From the NCBI GenBank assembly GCA_004376265.1, contig SOKL01000325.1:1-43681 (forward strand): a DNA stretch of 43,681 nucleotides. Direction: 5' to 3'. The notes below the pieces were generated by a model, which saw only the letters and a program-made list of their open reading frames with translations, ran no database searches and had not been told where the DNA came from. A program made the position numbers and the translations under genes. This document shows, one piece after another, positions 32,491 through 41,053 of this stretch (positions within the stretch are counted from its first letter, which is position 1; every line of letters begins with the position of its first letter). This DNA is from Candidatus Thorarchaeota archaeon. GTDB lineage: Archaea; Asgardarchaeota; Thorarchaeia; Thorarchaeales; Thorarchaeaceae.

Positions 32491-32703
32491 CTAGCGCACC
32501 TTCAGTGCATATTTCCCAGGTTTGTCAATATTGAGTCGTGATGCAACATAAGATGAATTTCTAGGGTCTTCACGTTTGTTCCGACCTGGAAGAATCACAA
32601 CTATTCCGGTGTACGAAGTAGAGAGATTTGTACTCTTGCAATTAGGGCACATATTCTCTATAGTGAGGAAATGACAGGCTCGACAGGCTTTAGGTTTGGC
32701 TAT
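32491..32703 (-). CDS. spt4: Transcription elongation factor Spt4 with non-standard start codon
   Basis: The 70-residue product matches archaeal Spt4 (RpoE''): KACRACHFLTIENMCPNC with four zinc cysteines (7, 10, 19, 22), then TGIVVILPGR and a final LNIDKPGKYALKVR. The expected archaeal start is M-A-K-P..., but the codon here is ATA (32703-32701), preceded by CTG (32706-32704). No ATG, GTG or TTG is in frame before the upstream stop. AAAGGAG lies 6-9 bases away, a good ribosome site. Spt4 joins Spt5 to increase polymerase processivity. Its place between Rpo7 and eS24 is the normal one. Confidence 0.88.
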   Translation of the reverse strand: MAKPKACRACHFLTIENMCPNCKSTNLSTSYTGIVVILPGRNKREDPRNSSYVASRLNIDKPGKYALKVR

Positions 32704-32720
32704 CAGTATCCACTCCTTTA

Positions 32721-33320
32721 CTATTTCTTCTTCTTCTTCTTATCTTTCTTAGTTTCCCCACGGGCAGCCTTCACATCATCCTCAATCCATGAGCGACTAG
32801 GTCCGATTTTGCCTAGAAATGGCTGTCTCATTGTGAGGCCGAGTTTTCCAGACTTGTTACCGGATTCAAAGCTTATCGACGTGACTCTAGCTCGAACCAT
32901 ATCTCCTTCCGCCAGAGTTCTTCCAGTTTCTTTTCCCAATAGTGTATTTCCTTTCGAGTCCTGGGTAATGAAGTCGTCACAGATCTGACTGACGTGACAG
33001 AGTCCATCAAGGGGTCCCATTCGAATGAAAGCTCCAAAATCCATGAGTTCGACAACATTGCCCTCAACGAGTTCGTGTCGCAGTGGCTTGAACACAAGCA
33101 CGCGATAGGAAACTGCATGATAAGTTGCACCATCGCCTGGCATCAGACGTCCATGACCAATCTCATCAATCCCGATGACTGCAATCATCAGACCTATATC
33201 CCTGTCCAGAACATTCTCGTGCTGCTTTCGCAGGTGCAACAAGGCAGCATCTTCTATTGGGGAACCAAACTGAGCTGGTGGAATTCGCACTACATCTTTT
33301 ACTGTCACTATGCTGTACAA
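32721..33320 (-). CDS. rpo7: RNA polymerase subunit Rpo7 (RpoE', Rpb7)
   Basis: The 199-residue protein begins MYSIVTVKDVVRIPPAQFG, the Rpb7 N-terminal RNP-like region, and has an S1 domain (LVEGNVVELMDFGAFIRMGPLDGLCHVSQI, about 83-112). The tail is a lysine-rich run (KKDKKKKKK). Rpo7 with Rpo4 forms the polymerase stalk. TTG start. It is followed directly by spt4, which supports the call. Confidence 0.95.
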   Translation of the reverse strand: MYSIVTVKDVVRIPPAQFGSPIEDAALLHLRKQHENVLDRDIGLMIAVIGIDEIGHGRLMPGDGATYHAVSYRVLVFKPLRHELVEGNVVELMDFGAFIRMGPLDGLCHVSQICDDFITQDSKGNTLLGKETGRTLAEGDMVRARVTSISFESGNKSGKLGLTMRQPFLGKIGPSRSWIEDDVKAARGETKKDKKKKKK

Positions 33321-33449
33321 CTATTGACACTCCTTGCCTAGCAGGACGAGTTTCTTCAGAACAATCAGACTCGGGAACTATTCTGAGGTCTAAACCCGAC
33401 GGCTCAGCGCAGATTCGCTTTGTAAAACATAAAAACGTTGTGACACGGT

Positions 33450-33854
33450 TCAAAATACAGAACCTTCGAGTGCGAGGTACTTTTTACCTCTGAGTAATAG
33501 AACTGGCATTCCTTGCGAAGTTGCTCTCTCTCTAAGTTCTCGGTCATTTGTTGCCAGAACACCATCCACAGACTTGGTATATTTCAAGAGCTGATCATCT
33601 ACGGGTGTGCCTTTCAGTGATGAGTCAGCTGTTACAATTGTGCATCTTTCTGCTAAATCTAGTGCAACTCTGAATATACGCGCCTCTGTTCTACTTGCCC
33701 TCTCAAGCTTTGATTTGATCTCTTCTATAACCGAATCTAACAGAACAAACTCCACTCTTCTTTCCAGAACTCGCTCTGCCTCAGAAAAGACATCCACTCC
33801 GAATTGTGCTGGGATTGTGAGGAAGTTTGTATCGAGTATCAACGGAATTGGCAT
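33450..33854 (-). CDS. PIN-domain ribonuclease-like protein (Fcf1/Utp24 type)
   Basis: The 134-residue protein has PIN acidic motifs: LILDTNFL (Asp about 7), a conserved Glu in DSVIEEIKSKLE, SVDGVLATNDRELRERA (Asp about 98, Asp about 105). Archaeal members next to aIF2-gamma match Fcf1-type endonucleases of rRNA processing, though the exact target is unknown. ATG 33854 follows GGTGA; a longer frame would overlap the aIF2-gamma gene. It is downstream of aIF2-gamma and upstream of Rpo7 in the same operon. Confidence 0.83.
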   Translation of the reverse strand: MPIPLILDTNFLTIPAQFGVDVFSEAERVLERRVEFVLLDSVIEEIKSKLERASRTEARIFRVALDLAERCTIVTADSSLKGTPVDDQLLKYTKSVDGVLATNDRELRERATSQGMPVLLLRGKKYLALEGSVF

Positions 33855-33876
33855 AGTTTTCACCGAGAGTGGTCGT

Positions 33877-35118
33877 CTAAATCTCAGCATAGCCTATTAA
33901 TCGCCACTTGTTTTCCACTCTGCGTCCTATAGCAATTCGCTGACCTTTTTCAGCAACCACGGGTCGTTTGAGAGTCAATTCAATCTCGTCACCATGAAGT
34001 CTGGTGATAACACCTACTGTTGGAGCAGTTCCCAACACAAGCATCATAGGTTCGTTAAGACGGAGGTTCTCTACTTGCTTCTTTGATTCAATTCCAACAA
34101 CACGCTGCATGAGAGTGGGTTTGATCATAAGTTTATCAAAGATCTTAGGCATTTTTCCAACTTTGCCAACTACATTGCCAACAAGCCGATCTGCACGTGT
34201 TGACGCAGGATCAAGGGCAGTTCCCACACCGATGAGCCCTCCGGGATAAGCTTCTTGAAGTGAGTTACCACTACCAGACAAGAGGCTTACAACCTTCGCC
34301 TTGATAGGTTTGAATCCTTTCTCACCTTTCGCACCGGGAGATATCTCAATCTCATCCCCGAGGCTTAGTTTTCCTTGAACAATAGAACCACCTACAACAC
34401 CACCCTGCATATCATCTGGTAATGTACCGGGTCTGTTTATGTCAAAAGAACGGGCAACGAACATTTTGGGTACAGCTTCATCATTTCTTTCTGGAGTCGG
34501 AATTATTTCCTCAATTGTCTGAATGAGTTGATCCGTATTGGCTCCAAATATTGCGGAAACTGGAACAATTGGTGCATCCTCTGCAGTTGTCCCCTTGACA
34601 AAGTCCTTGATCTGTTGATAGTGCTCTAATGCTTGTTCTTTGGTCACAAGCTCAATCTTGTTCTGAACAATGATGATGTTCTTCACACCTATAATCTCAA
34701 GCGCCCGTAGATGCTCAGAGGTCTGAGGCATCGGACAAGGTTCGTTAGCAGCAATCACCAGAATTGCTCCATCCATCAGACTAGCTCCACTTAGACAAGT
34801 TGCCATCAGTGATTCGTGACCAGGACTGTCGACAAATGAGATTTCCCTAAGAATCTCCAATTCTCCTTTACACTTACTACACTTGCCCTCTTTTGCCAGG
34901 TGTGATGTAGTATATGCTTCGGGTTCTGGACATTTCTTACATTTCATCAGAGTGGTTGCAGCATATCCAAGTCTAATCGAAATACCTCTTCTTATCTCAT
35001 CAGAGTGGCGATCGGTCCATTCCCCTGTGAGATAGGAAACAAGTGTAGTCTTGCCATGGTCGACATGACCCAGTGTTCCTATGCTGATTTCTGACTGTCC
35101 CTCGTACTTTCTGGTCAC
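33877..35118 (-). CDS. eif2g: Translation initiation factor aIF2 gamma subunit
   Basis: The 413-residue GTPase has GHVDHGKTTL (about 17-26), RRGISIRLGYA (switch I), a zinc knuckle CKKC...CSKC (about 60-82), FVDSPGHESLM (about 94-104) and NKIE (about 152-155, the usual aIF2-gamma form of NKxD), followed by beta-barrel domains (GGVVGGSIVQGKLSLGDEIEISPG). It carries initiator tRNA to the ribosome with alpha and beta subunits, which are not here. Notably the initiator tRNA gene is in the same window. It follows eS6 by about 110 bases. Confidence 0.97.
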   Translation of the reverse strand: MTRKYEGQSEISIGTLGHVDHGKTTLVSYLTGEWTDRHSDEIRRGISIRLGYAATTLMKCKKCPEPEAYTTSHLAKEGKCSKCKGELEILREISFVDSPGHESLMATCLSGASLMDGAILVIAANEPCPMPQTSEHLRALEIIGVKNIIIVQNKIELVTKEQALEHYQQIKDFVKGTTAEDAPIVPVSAIFGANTDQLIQTIEEIIPTPERNDEAVPKMFVARSFDINRPGTLPDDMQGGVVGGSIVQGKLSLGDEIEISPGAKGEKGFKPIKAKVVSLLSGSGNSLQEAYPGGLIGVGTALDPASTRADRLVGNVVGKVGKMPKIFDKLMIKPTLMQRVVGIESKKQVENLRLNEPMMLVLGTAPTVGVITRLHGDEIELTLKRPVVAEKGQRIAIGRRVENKWRLIGYAEI

Positions 35119-35226
35119 CTAATCTTCACTTCCAGCTTCTAGGGTGTTAGTCACTCTCTTCACGTTGCACATATGAAGGCTATGGTTTGTTCGACCCATT
35201 AACTACGATCCGGGAGAAGATGACCC

Positions 35227-35610
35227 TTATGCGGCCTTCATAATGAGTTCTTCGAGGGGTGTAGTACCTTTTTCCTCTATTCTCATATTAACCTGTGATA
35301 TATCAGGGCTGAGCTCTCTTCCGCGGACAGTCTTTCTTTTTGCAGTCCCTTTTCTCTGGGGTCTAAAGCCGGGAGTACCATGTATCAAAACACGTTTCTT
35401 ACCACTTCCATGAACATCAGGTCGAATTGGGAATCCAGAAGTATCGCTTCCTCCAGTGATCTTCAACTTGTATCCAGGAAGGCCTAGAACATCTCCCTCA
35501 ACAATTTCGCCAACAGTTTTGCCCGCAAGAGCATTTGTCTTGGCATCATCTAACTCATACTGGATGGCTTTTCCAGTTTCTGGATCTGATATCACAAGTT
35601 TGTATGGCAA
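35227..35610 (-). CDS. rps6e: Small-subunit ribosomal protein eS6
   Basis: The 127-residue protein has the eS6 core: VISDPETGKAIQYEL, LPGYKLKITGGSDTSGFPIRPDVHG (about 44-68), KKRVLIHGTPGFRP and KGTAKRKTVRG. It starts with TTG and leads the operon to aIF2-gamma. The phosphorylated C-terminal tail of eukaryotic eS6 is absent, as expected in archaea. Confidence 0.95.
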   Translation of the reverse strand: MPYKLVISDPETGKAIQYELDDAKTNALAGKTVGEIVEGDVLGLPGYKLKITGGSDTSGFPIRPDVHGSGKKRVLIHGTPGFRPQRKGTAKRKTVRGRELSPDISQVNMRIEEKGTTPLEELIMKAA

Positions 35611-35809
35611 TTATTGCTTCGCCTGCCTGGAATGGTGGTATGAGTCCCATAGGACTCCAGCAGTAGCGAAATTGACTCACTTTATGAGGATTGCGGTCGG
35701 ACCTTGCCACTTCGCTACAATCGACACTCGTTGAACTTATTCCTCGTACATAACCATTATAACACGTATACCTCATCTGCGCGCTACAGACCCCTCGGAT
35801 TGACATTTT

Positions 35810-36976
35810 ATGGATCCATTGACTGCATTTGCACTCATCGGTATAATCTGGCTTGTGATATATTTCATTGCACAGTATATCGGTGTGGAAAAGCTCCAGA
35901 AGAGGGGTATAGACGCTGGTATGCCATTCTTCTTCATGTGGCGGACTCAACGTCTGAATGCATTTCTAACAAGGATGGGCAAGAAGCTTCCTCGCGTTTT
36001 CTTCAATATCGGTATTGTTGTAGGCTTTGGAGGAATGATTTTTGCCTTCTGGATGTTTGGTGATAACCTCATCAAATTCTTTGTGGAACCTGCAGCTGCT
36101 GGAGGAGTTGTGCCAATAATCCCTGGTATAACAATCACAGGACTTCCCCTAGTATACCTGTTAATTGCCTTGGCAGTCACCCTCCTCACCCACGAATTCG
36201 CTCATGGTTTAGCCTCTTCTAAAGATAACATCACGATAAAGAGCTCAGGACTGTTAGCCTTCTTGGTCTTATTTGGAGCCTTCGTTGAACCTAAAGAGGA
36301 GGAATTCGAGAAGGCAACTCCTCAAGCTAGAATGCGGCTGCTCGCTGCCGGATCCTTTGCGAACTTTGCGTGGGGCTTTGTATTTTTCATTATCCTGCTT
36401 AATTTCAATCCAATGGTATCAATTGCCTATAATCCCCCCAGTGGTGCATTCATCTATGATCTTGAAGCTGAGAGCCCAGCTGCTGAAGCTCTTGATGTGG
36501 GTGCCGTTATCATTGGACTCAATGATACAACAATTTCAAACTGGACTGCTGTCAGTGTATTCATGGCCGATGCTTCAGCAGGTTCTCAATTGGTAATACA
36601 TACTCTCGAAGGGGATGTAACTATAATATTAGCAGCCAGCGAGCTCAATGCGTCAAGAGGATATATGGGCGTGTTCGGAGCTGACTACTGGGAACCCAAA
36701 CCCGGCTGGGATCTATTCCTCACACCTATGTTCGTATTCCATCTAAATCAAGTAATCTTCTGGTGTTACCTGATACTACTATCAGTCGCCCTGTTCAACC
36801 TACTTCCAATCCCTCCACTTGATGGAGACAAGCTACTATCCAATGGTCTCAGTCTTATCATTAAGGATGAGAAGAAGATCAAGTACATCATGTGGCCTTT
36901 GCGAATCGCTGCACTTGTAATTGTGGTACTTAGTATAGTTTTGAGCCTATGGATGGGTAAGGGACTGTTCGGATGA
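35810..36976 (+). CDS. M50-family membrane metalloprotease (site-2 protease-like)
   Basis: The 388-residue integral membrane protein has about six helices. LLTHEFAHGLAS (about 125-136) holds the HExxH zinc site and LLPIPPLDGDK (about 336-346) holds the second motif with the Asp ligand (LDG). A PDZ-like domain fills the middle (about 210-285: SPAAEALDVGAVIIGLNDTTIS). It likely cleaves transmembrane segments of signalling proteins. ATG 35810 is preceded by AT-rich DNA with a probable promoter. It is divergent from eS6. Confidence 0.92.
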   Translation: MDPLTAFALIGIIWLVIYFIAQYIGVEKLQKRGIDAGMPFFFMWRTQRLNAFLTRMGKKLPRVFFNIGIVVGFGGMIFAFWMFGDNLIKFFVEPAAAGGVVPIIPGITITGLPLVYLLIALAVTLLTHEFAHGLASSKDNITIKSSGLLAFLVLFGAFVEPKEEEFEKATPQARMRLLAAGSFANFAWGFVFFIILLNFNPMVSIAYNPPSGAFIYDLEAESPAAEALDVGAVIIGLNDTTISNWTAVSVFMADASAGSQLVIHTLEGDVTIILAASELNASRGYMGVFGADYWEPKPGWDLFLTPMFVFHLNQVIFWCYLILLSVALFNLLPIPPLDGDKLLSNGLSLIIKDEKKIKYIMWPLRIAALVIVVLSIVLSLWMGKGLFG

Positions 36977-37036
36977 CCATTTTCGGTTCTTGTGGGACCT
37001 AAAAAGGTATGAACTTACATGATAATCCGATGAAAG

Positions 37037-37459
37037 ATGATGACCCATCAGATTGGAACAAAACAAGAGGTAAGAGAAAGAGCCAGAAAAGCACTAGCTG
37101 ATTACCTAACGATGTTTATTCCTGGTTCATGGAAAGAACCCCTCTCCAAGCTGAAGCTACTACTTCAAGCAAATGGTGATGTGGACTGGGAAGCACTCAA
37201 GGGTTATGCCCTGATGATTTTCGACGAACAGCGTCTGTCAGAAGACAGAGTCGAATGTCTAGCCAGAGTAGAACGCCTTAGCGAAACATTCAAGGAAATT
37301 CATAGTATTTTATCTCCTGCAGAGTGGCACAAGACAGTTGATGATATCATTCATGCCGCTAATTTCAGGACTAGTAAGGCAGCTCTTCATTTCAAACGAG
37401 TCCCGACCGTGGATGATCTCAAAGGGAAAGAGAAGAAGGATGTCAAAACTAAGACTTGA
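37037..37459 (+). CDS. Hypothetical helical protein
   Basis: The 140-residue protein is mostly helical with a run of charged heptads (RERARKALADYLTMF, DRVECLARVERLSETFKEIHSIL) and a lysine-rich tail (KGKEKKDVKTKT). No domain is recognised. It follows the M50 protease after 60 bases on the same strand and could be co-transcribed. Confidence 0.6.
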   Translation: MMTHQIGTKQEVRERARKALADYLTMFIPGSWKEPLSKLKLLLQANGDVDWEALKGYALMIFDEQRLSEDRVECLARVERLSETFKEIHSILSPAEWHKTVDDIIHAANFRTSKAALHFKRVPTVDDLKGKEKKDVKTKT

Positions 37460-37571
37460 ATCACATATGAAAGGTGCATGTGAATATTGTACGAGTTCAA
37501 AAGACTCTTTCGCCACAAATATGGGAGTGAACTCAACACAAAATAGGTTTTAGACTTATATTCGTCAGGTG

Positions 37572-39341
37572 ATGTTAATGGGCCGCTCCAATGGTTCAAT
37601 AATCAGCGTGAAGGTCCCGATTCGTTGGGACGCCATGACTGAGAAACAGAAGATTCGACTCTCCCGGATTACAGGCAGAGATACAAGAGTCATCAAGGCG
37701 TATCTTGGAGTGATTGAGCGTCATGAACCTGACCTGCTCACTGGAAAGAGGAAGAACAGGATTCATGCAGGTAAGTTGGATGAGTACACCCTCACTGCAA
37801 CAAGAGGAAACGCGTCTAGAGTATCTGTTCCTCATGGCTTCAAGGCTCGTTTTCCCAACCTCTCTGTGAATGAGTTTCAAGAGTGTCGAGATACTGCCAT
37901 TGCAATGTGGAAAAGTTATCTAGAACGTGGAGGTGCAAGACCACTACATTCTAAGAAATACACAACTCGAAAGATTCCCCGCTTTGCGTTCAAACAACGG
38001 TTCAAATTTCTTTATACTCCTCATCAAACAATCAAGCATTGGCTGGCACTACGAGACTCCCTTGATTCTGCACTAAAAGGAAAACGGGTCCATGACAAGA
38101 TCTTGATTCCTCTCTCTGTTTCATCATATCATCTCAACAAGATGAGAGAAGGTGATTTGAAGACAGTGCGCATCTTCAAAGATGGTTCTCGAAAGTGGTG
38201 GACCATCTTCACTGTGACCCTTAACACAGACAGCATCGAAACAAATGGCAAACCTCCAGCAGTCTTATCGATTGACCTTGGGATTAAGAAGGCAGCGTGT
38301 AGTGTGCTCTTGACTCAGAAAGGATACAAGCAGGTCCGCTACTGGTTACAGAAAGACAAACTCCCTCAGATGCAACGTTATGACCAGATGATTGCCTCTC
38401 TTCAAAGGAAGAAGGAGGACCATATCGCGCAAGGAAAGGATCCAAGTGGTGTCACAAAGGGACTTCGAGTACTCAGGTCCCGACGTTCAAATCTCAGCAA
38501 GGAGTATGACAAGAAGCTTGTCAAGGACATCACGAAGCACATTTTTGAATTGATTCAGCACTTCAATCTCTATGTTTCAATCGGGCAACTCAGAGGAATC
38601 AGGAATATCGCCCGAAGAGGGAACTACAAGGGACGAGCTTATCGGGGGATGATCCACAGGTGGTCTTTTGCACGAGTCAGAGAGATGTTGTCACATAAGC
38701 TTGCCGCACTCGGATTTGATGTGAAGAAGTTCTTAGCTGTACCGGAGCATTGGACATCAATCAAATGTCACAAATGCGGAAAAAAAGGAATTAGACCCAA
38801 ACAGAATCTCTTCATCTGTTCCTGTGGATATCGAGCCAACGCGGACCTGAATGGCGCTATCAACATTGGTAGGCGTCTTATCATGCTCATTCCTCACCTG
38901 AGAGATGAGAATACAGGACTAGGAATGTGGTTGCTCCCAAGGGAGAAGACCACTCCGAAAGCCCGGAAGAGCTCCGGCTCTAAACGGAAGTCTTCACTCC
39001 CTCAGAAACCGCTAGCTTCGTTTGAAGGGGAGTCCGTGGCTGACTGCATCGACCAGACCACACTTGTGTTGTCTGAGAGTGGTGAAGACCCCGCCATGGT
39101 AAATACTGTGGAAGATCCATCTGCCACTGTGAAGAATAGCAATCACAGTACACAAATGCAGTGGAAAGAAGCCAAGCACCAACAGCGGAGCAATACTCCG
39201 ATGATGTTGGACAAAGCTCACATCACTGTGTCAAACTCAGGTCTGACGCAAGCTGGTGACAGCAGTCGTGAGAAGGGTGGAACACAGAAGTTTCTTTGCG
39301 TGAGTTCAGTCACAAACAGAAGAATTAGGTCATATCTTTAA
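37572..39341 (+). CDS. TnpB-like (IS200/IS605) protein with altered RuvC-II motif and long C-terminal tail
   Basis: The 589-residue protein shows TnpB features: a helical/WED-like N-half, RuvC-I VLSIDLGIKKAA (about 231-242), RuvC-II region YVSIGQLRGIRN (about 332-343), zinc motif CHKCGKKG ... CSCGYRANADLNGAINI (about 398-432) with RuvC-III Asp. In typical TnpB the second motif is a (V/I)xExL form with a catalytic Glu; here it is IGQL, so the Glu appears replaced. About 150 residues follow RuvC-III, rich in Ser, Lys and Gln, where the guide-RNA scaffold is usually encoded in the DNA. There is no tnpA nearby. Start is uncertain (ATG 37572 or 37578). Confidence 0.85.
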   Translation: MLMGRSNGSIISVKVPIRWDAMTEKQKIRLSRITGRDTRVIKAYLGVIERHEPDLLTGKRKNRIHAGKLDEYTLTATRGNASRVSVPHGFKARFPNLSVNEFQECRDTAIAMWKSYLERGGARPLHSKKYTTRKIPRFAFKQRFKFLYTPHQTIKHWLALRDSLDSALKGKRVHDKILIPLSVSSYHLNKMREGDLKTVRIFKDGSRKWWTIFTVTLNTDSIETNGKPPAVLSIDLGIKKAACSVLLTQKGYKQVRYWLQKDKLPQMQRYDQMIASLQRKKEDHIAQGKDPSGVTKGLRVLRSRRSNLSKEYDKKLVKDITKHIFELIQHFNLYVSIGQLRGIRNIARRGNYKGRAYRGMIHRWSFARVREMLSHKLAALGFDVKKFLAVPEHWTSIKCHKCGKKGIRPKQNLFICSCGYRANADLNGAINIGRRLIMLIPHLRDENTGLGMWLLPREKTTPKARKSSGSKRKSSLPQKPLASFEGESVADCIDQTTLVLSESGEDPAMVNTVEDPSATVKNSNHSTQMQWKEAKHQQRSNTPMMLDKAHITVSNSGLTQAGDSSREKGGTQKFLCVSSVTNRRIRSYL

Positions 39342-39390
39342 CTGAAATTCCCATGACATTAACTTTAACTTGAAATCCCGTGACGTTGAC
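39337..39390 (+). repeat. Tandem 27-base imperfect repeat
   Basis: Two adjacent copies begin TTTAACT at 39337 and 39364. They differ by a few substitutions and one-base indels and share TTTAACT, GAAAT, CCC and TGAC. The first overlaps the stop of the TnpB-like gene; the second ends 17 bases before the ttuA start. They may be the right end of the element or an operator for ttuA. Confidence 0.65.
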
Positions 39391-39407
39391 ATCTTGGAGT
39401 TGCCGAG

Positions 39408-40334
39408 ATGCAATCCGGATGTTCAAAATGTGGTAAACCTGCAGTATATCTCCGAAGATATACTTCAGAAAGATTGTGCGATTCATGCTTAGTCCAGACC
39501 ACGTTAGATAGAGTCCGAAGGACAATCAATCGTCACAAGATGCTTGAAGATGAGGATAGGATTGCTGTTGCTATATCTGGCGGGAAAGATAGTGCAGTTC
39601 TTCTTGATATCCTTCGTAAAATAGAGAGTAATTTCCCCAAATCTGAAATCATTCCTGTGATCATTGATGAGGGAATTCATGGATATAGGAATGAGGCTCT
39701 AGAAGCAGCTCGAGAACTGACTAAGTCCTTTGACCTCGATCTTGAGATATTCTCATTCAATGATTTAATCGGTCACTCGCTAGATGAAATAGTAGAAATG
39801 CGGAATGAGAGGTCTCTGGGTGTGTGCTCATACTGCGGAGTCTTTCGAAGACGTGCACTGAATGCGGCGGCACAGCAACTCGAGGCTGATGTGATAGCAA
39901 CTGGTCATAATCTCGATGATGAGGCTCAGACAGTCTTGATGAACATCATGCGAGGAGATAGCCGGAGGATTGCAAGAACAAATGTTCCGCGCAGTAGGTC
40001 TTTAGAGGGCCTTGTCCCACGAATCAAACCAATAGCCAAGATTTCGGAGAGAGATATCGTAGCATACGCACATCATCTTGAATTAGTTTATCATGATGCT
40101 CCATGTCCATATGCAGGAGAGGCTTATCGAAACGACTTGAGATTGTTCTTGAATGAAATGGAACACAAGCGACCTGGTACTCTTCTTGCAGTTCTACGTT
40201 CAGCTGAAACCATGACTGCTGCATTTCTAGACAGTCCTTCTACTTGGAAACCGATGACGTGTGAGAGTTGCACCATGCCTTCTTCAACCAAATTATGTAA
40301 AGCATGTGAAATGCTTGAAGAGTTAGGGGGATGA
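39408..40334 (+). CDS. ttuA: tRNA 2-thiolation enzyme of the TtuA/NcsA family
   Basis: The 308-residue protein has an N-terminal zinc ribbon (CSKCGKP, CDSC about 5-27), the PP-loop AISGGKDSAVLLD (about 55-67), VCSYCGVFRRRALN (about 136-149) with the conserved Cys pair, TGHNLDDEAQT (about 164-174), and a C-terminal zinc motif CESCTMPSSTKLCKAC. These fit archaeal NcsA/TtuA, which adds sulfur to U54 or wobble U34 in tRNA using an [Fe-S] cluster and a SAMP-like sulfur carrier. The gene is preceded by a tandem repeat and followed by a nucleotidyltransferase gene. Confidence 0.92.
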   Translation: MQSGCSKCGKPAVYLRRYTSERLCDSCLVQTTLDRVRRTINRHKMLEDEDRIAVAISGGKDSAVLLDILRKIESNFPKSEIIPVIIDEGIHGYRNEALEAARELTKSFDLDLEIFSFNDLIGHSLDEIVEMRNERSLGVCSYCGVFRRRALNAAAQQLEADVIATGHNLDDEAQTVLMNIMRGDSRRIARTNVPRSRSLEGLVPRIKPIAKISERDIVAYAHHLELVYHDAPCPYAGEAYRNDLRLFLNEMEHKRPGTLLAVLRSAETMTAAFLDSPSTWKPMTCESCTMPSSTKLCKACEMLEELGG

Positions 40335-40341
40335 ACCTAGA

Positions 40342-41049
40342 GTGGCCAAGAAACCCGAAATGCTACATGATCTCAGGCAAGTCCAATACGATCAGGATCA
40401 TTGGAACCATCTAAGTGCTTTGAGAACCAATGCGCTTGAAATAGTCAATTCAATCAAATCGATAGCTGTTAACCCGTATGTGTATGGATCTGTTGCTCGA
40501 GGTGACATCAGCAAGTCTTCTGATATTGATATCATTGTACCTCGCCAAGTGTCAAGCTACAAGTTAGAGCTCGTATTGGGACACCCCCTGAAGAGAGAGC
40601 TAGTCCAAGCCACACCATCAATGGTACTCAAGGGTCATATTCATCTACCTGAGAACATAGTTGTGACATTTCCACTGTTCAAAATGATGTCAAGGGAAGA
40701 AGAGTTCTACCGCTGGGGTGGAATAATCGATAACATTGGTTTGGAGAACAATGTACGAGTACTTGGTGTTGACAAACGTTTAATTCTCATAGAGCCAACA
40801 GATGATGGACATAGTGAGTACGGAGTCATAGGACACGAATCTGAAATAGTCAAGAGGCTCGATGTTAGTATTGGAATTGCTGAGGAACGTGTGAGAGTTT
40901 TATCGCGTCGTGATAGTGTTGGAAGAACAGGTGTCTACCTTACAAGAACACTCAACGAGGATGAGAGTTTTGAGGAAGTAGCAAAGAAACTCCAAGATAG
41001 CGACCCAGCACTACGACGTACGATTGAACGTCGAGAGGGTAAGAGGTGA
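40342..41049 (+). CDS. Predicted nucleotidyltransferase
   Basis: The 235-residue protein has the minimal nucleotidyltransferase signature YGSVARGDISKSSDIDIIV (about 47-65), in which the DxD aspartates (DIDI) bind metal. It lacks a clear partner HEPN domain, and the rest resembles archaeal conserved proteins of the same type, with an N-terminal helix and a C-terminal helical region. It lies seven bases after ttuA; GTG start is preceded by GGGGG. The substrate is unknown. It overlaps the region of the next gene's start. Confidence 0.8.
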   Translation: MAKKPEMLHDLRQVQYDQDHWNHLSALRTNALEIVNSIKSIAVNPYVYGSVARGDISKSSDIDIIVPRQVSSYKLELVLGHPLKRELVQATPSMVLKGHIHLPENIVVTFPLFKMMSREEEFYRWGGIIDNIGLENNVRVLGVDKRLILIEPTDDGHSEYGVIGHESEIVKRLDVSIGIAEERVRVLSRRDSVGRTGVYLTRTLNEDESFEEVAKKLQDSDPALRRTIERREGKR

Positions 41050-41053
41050 CGCA

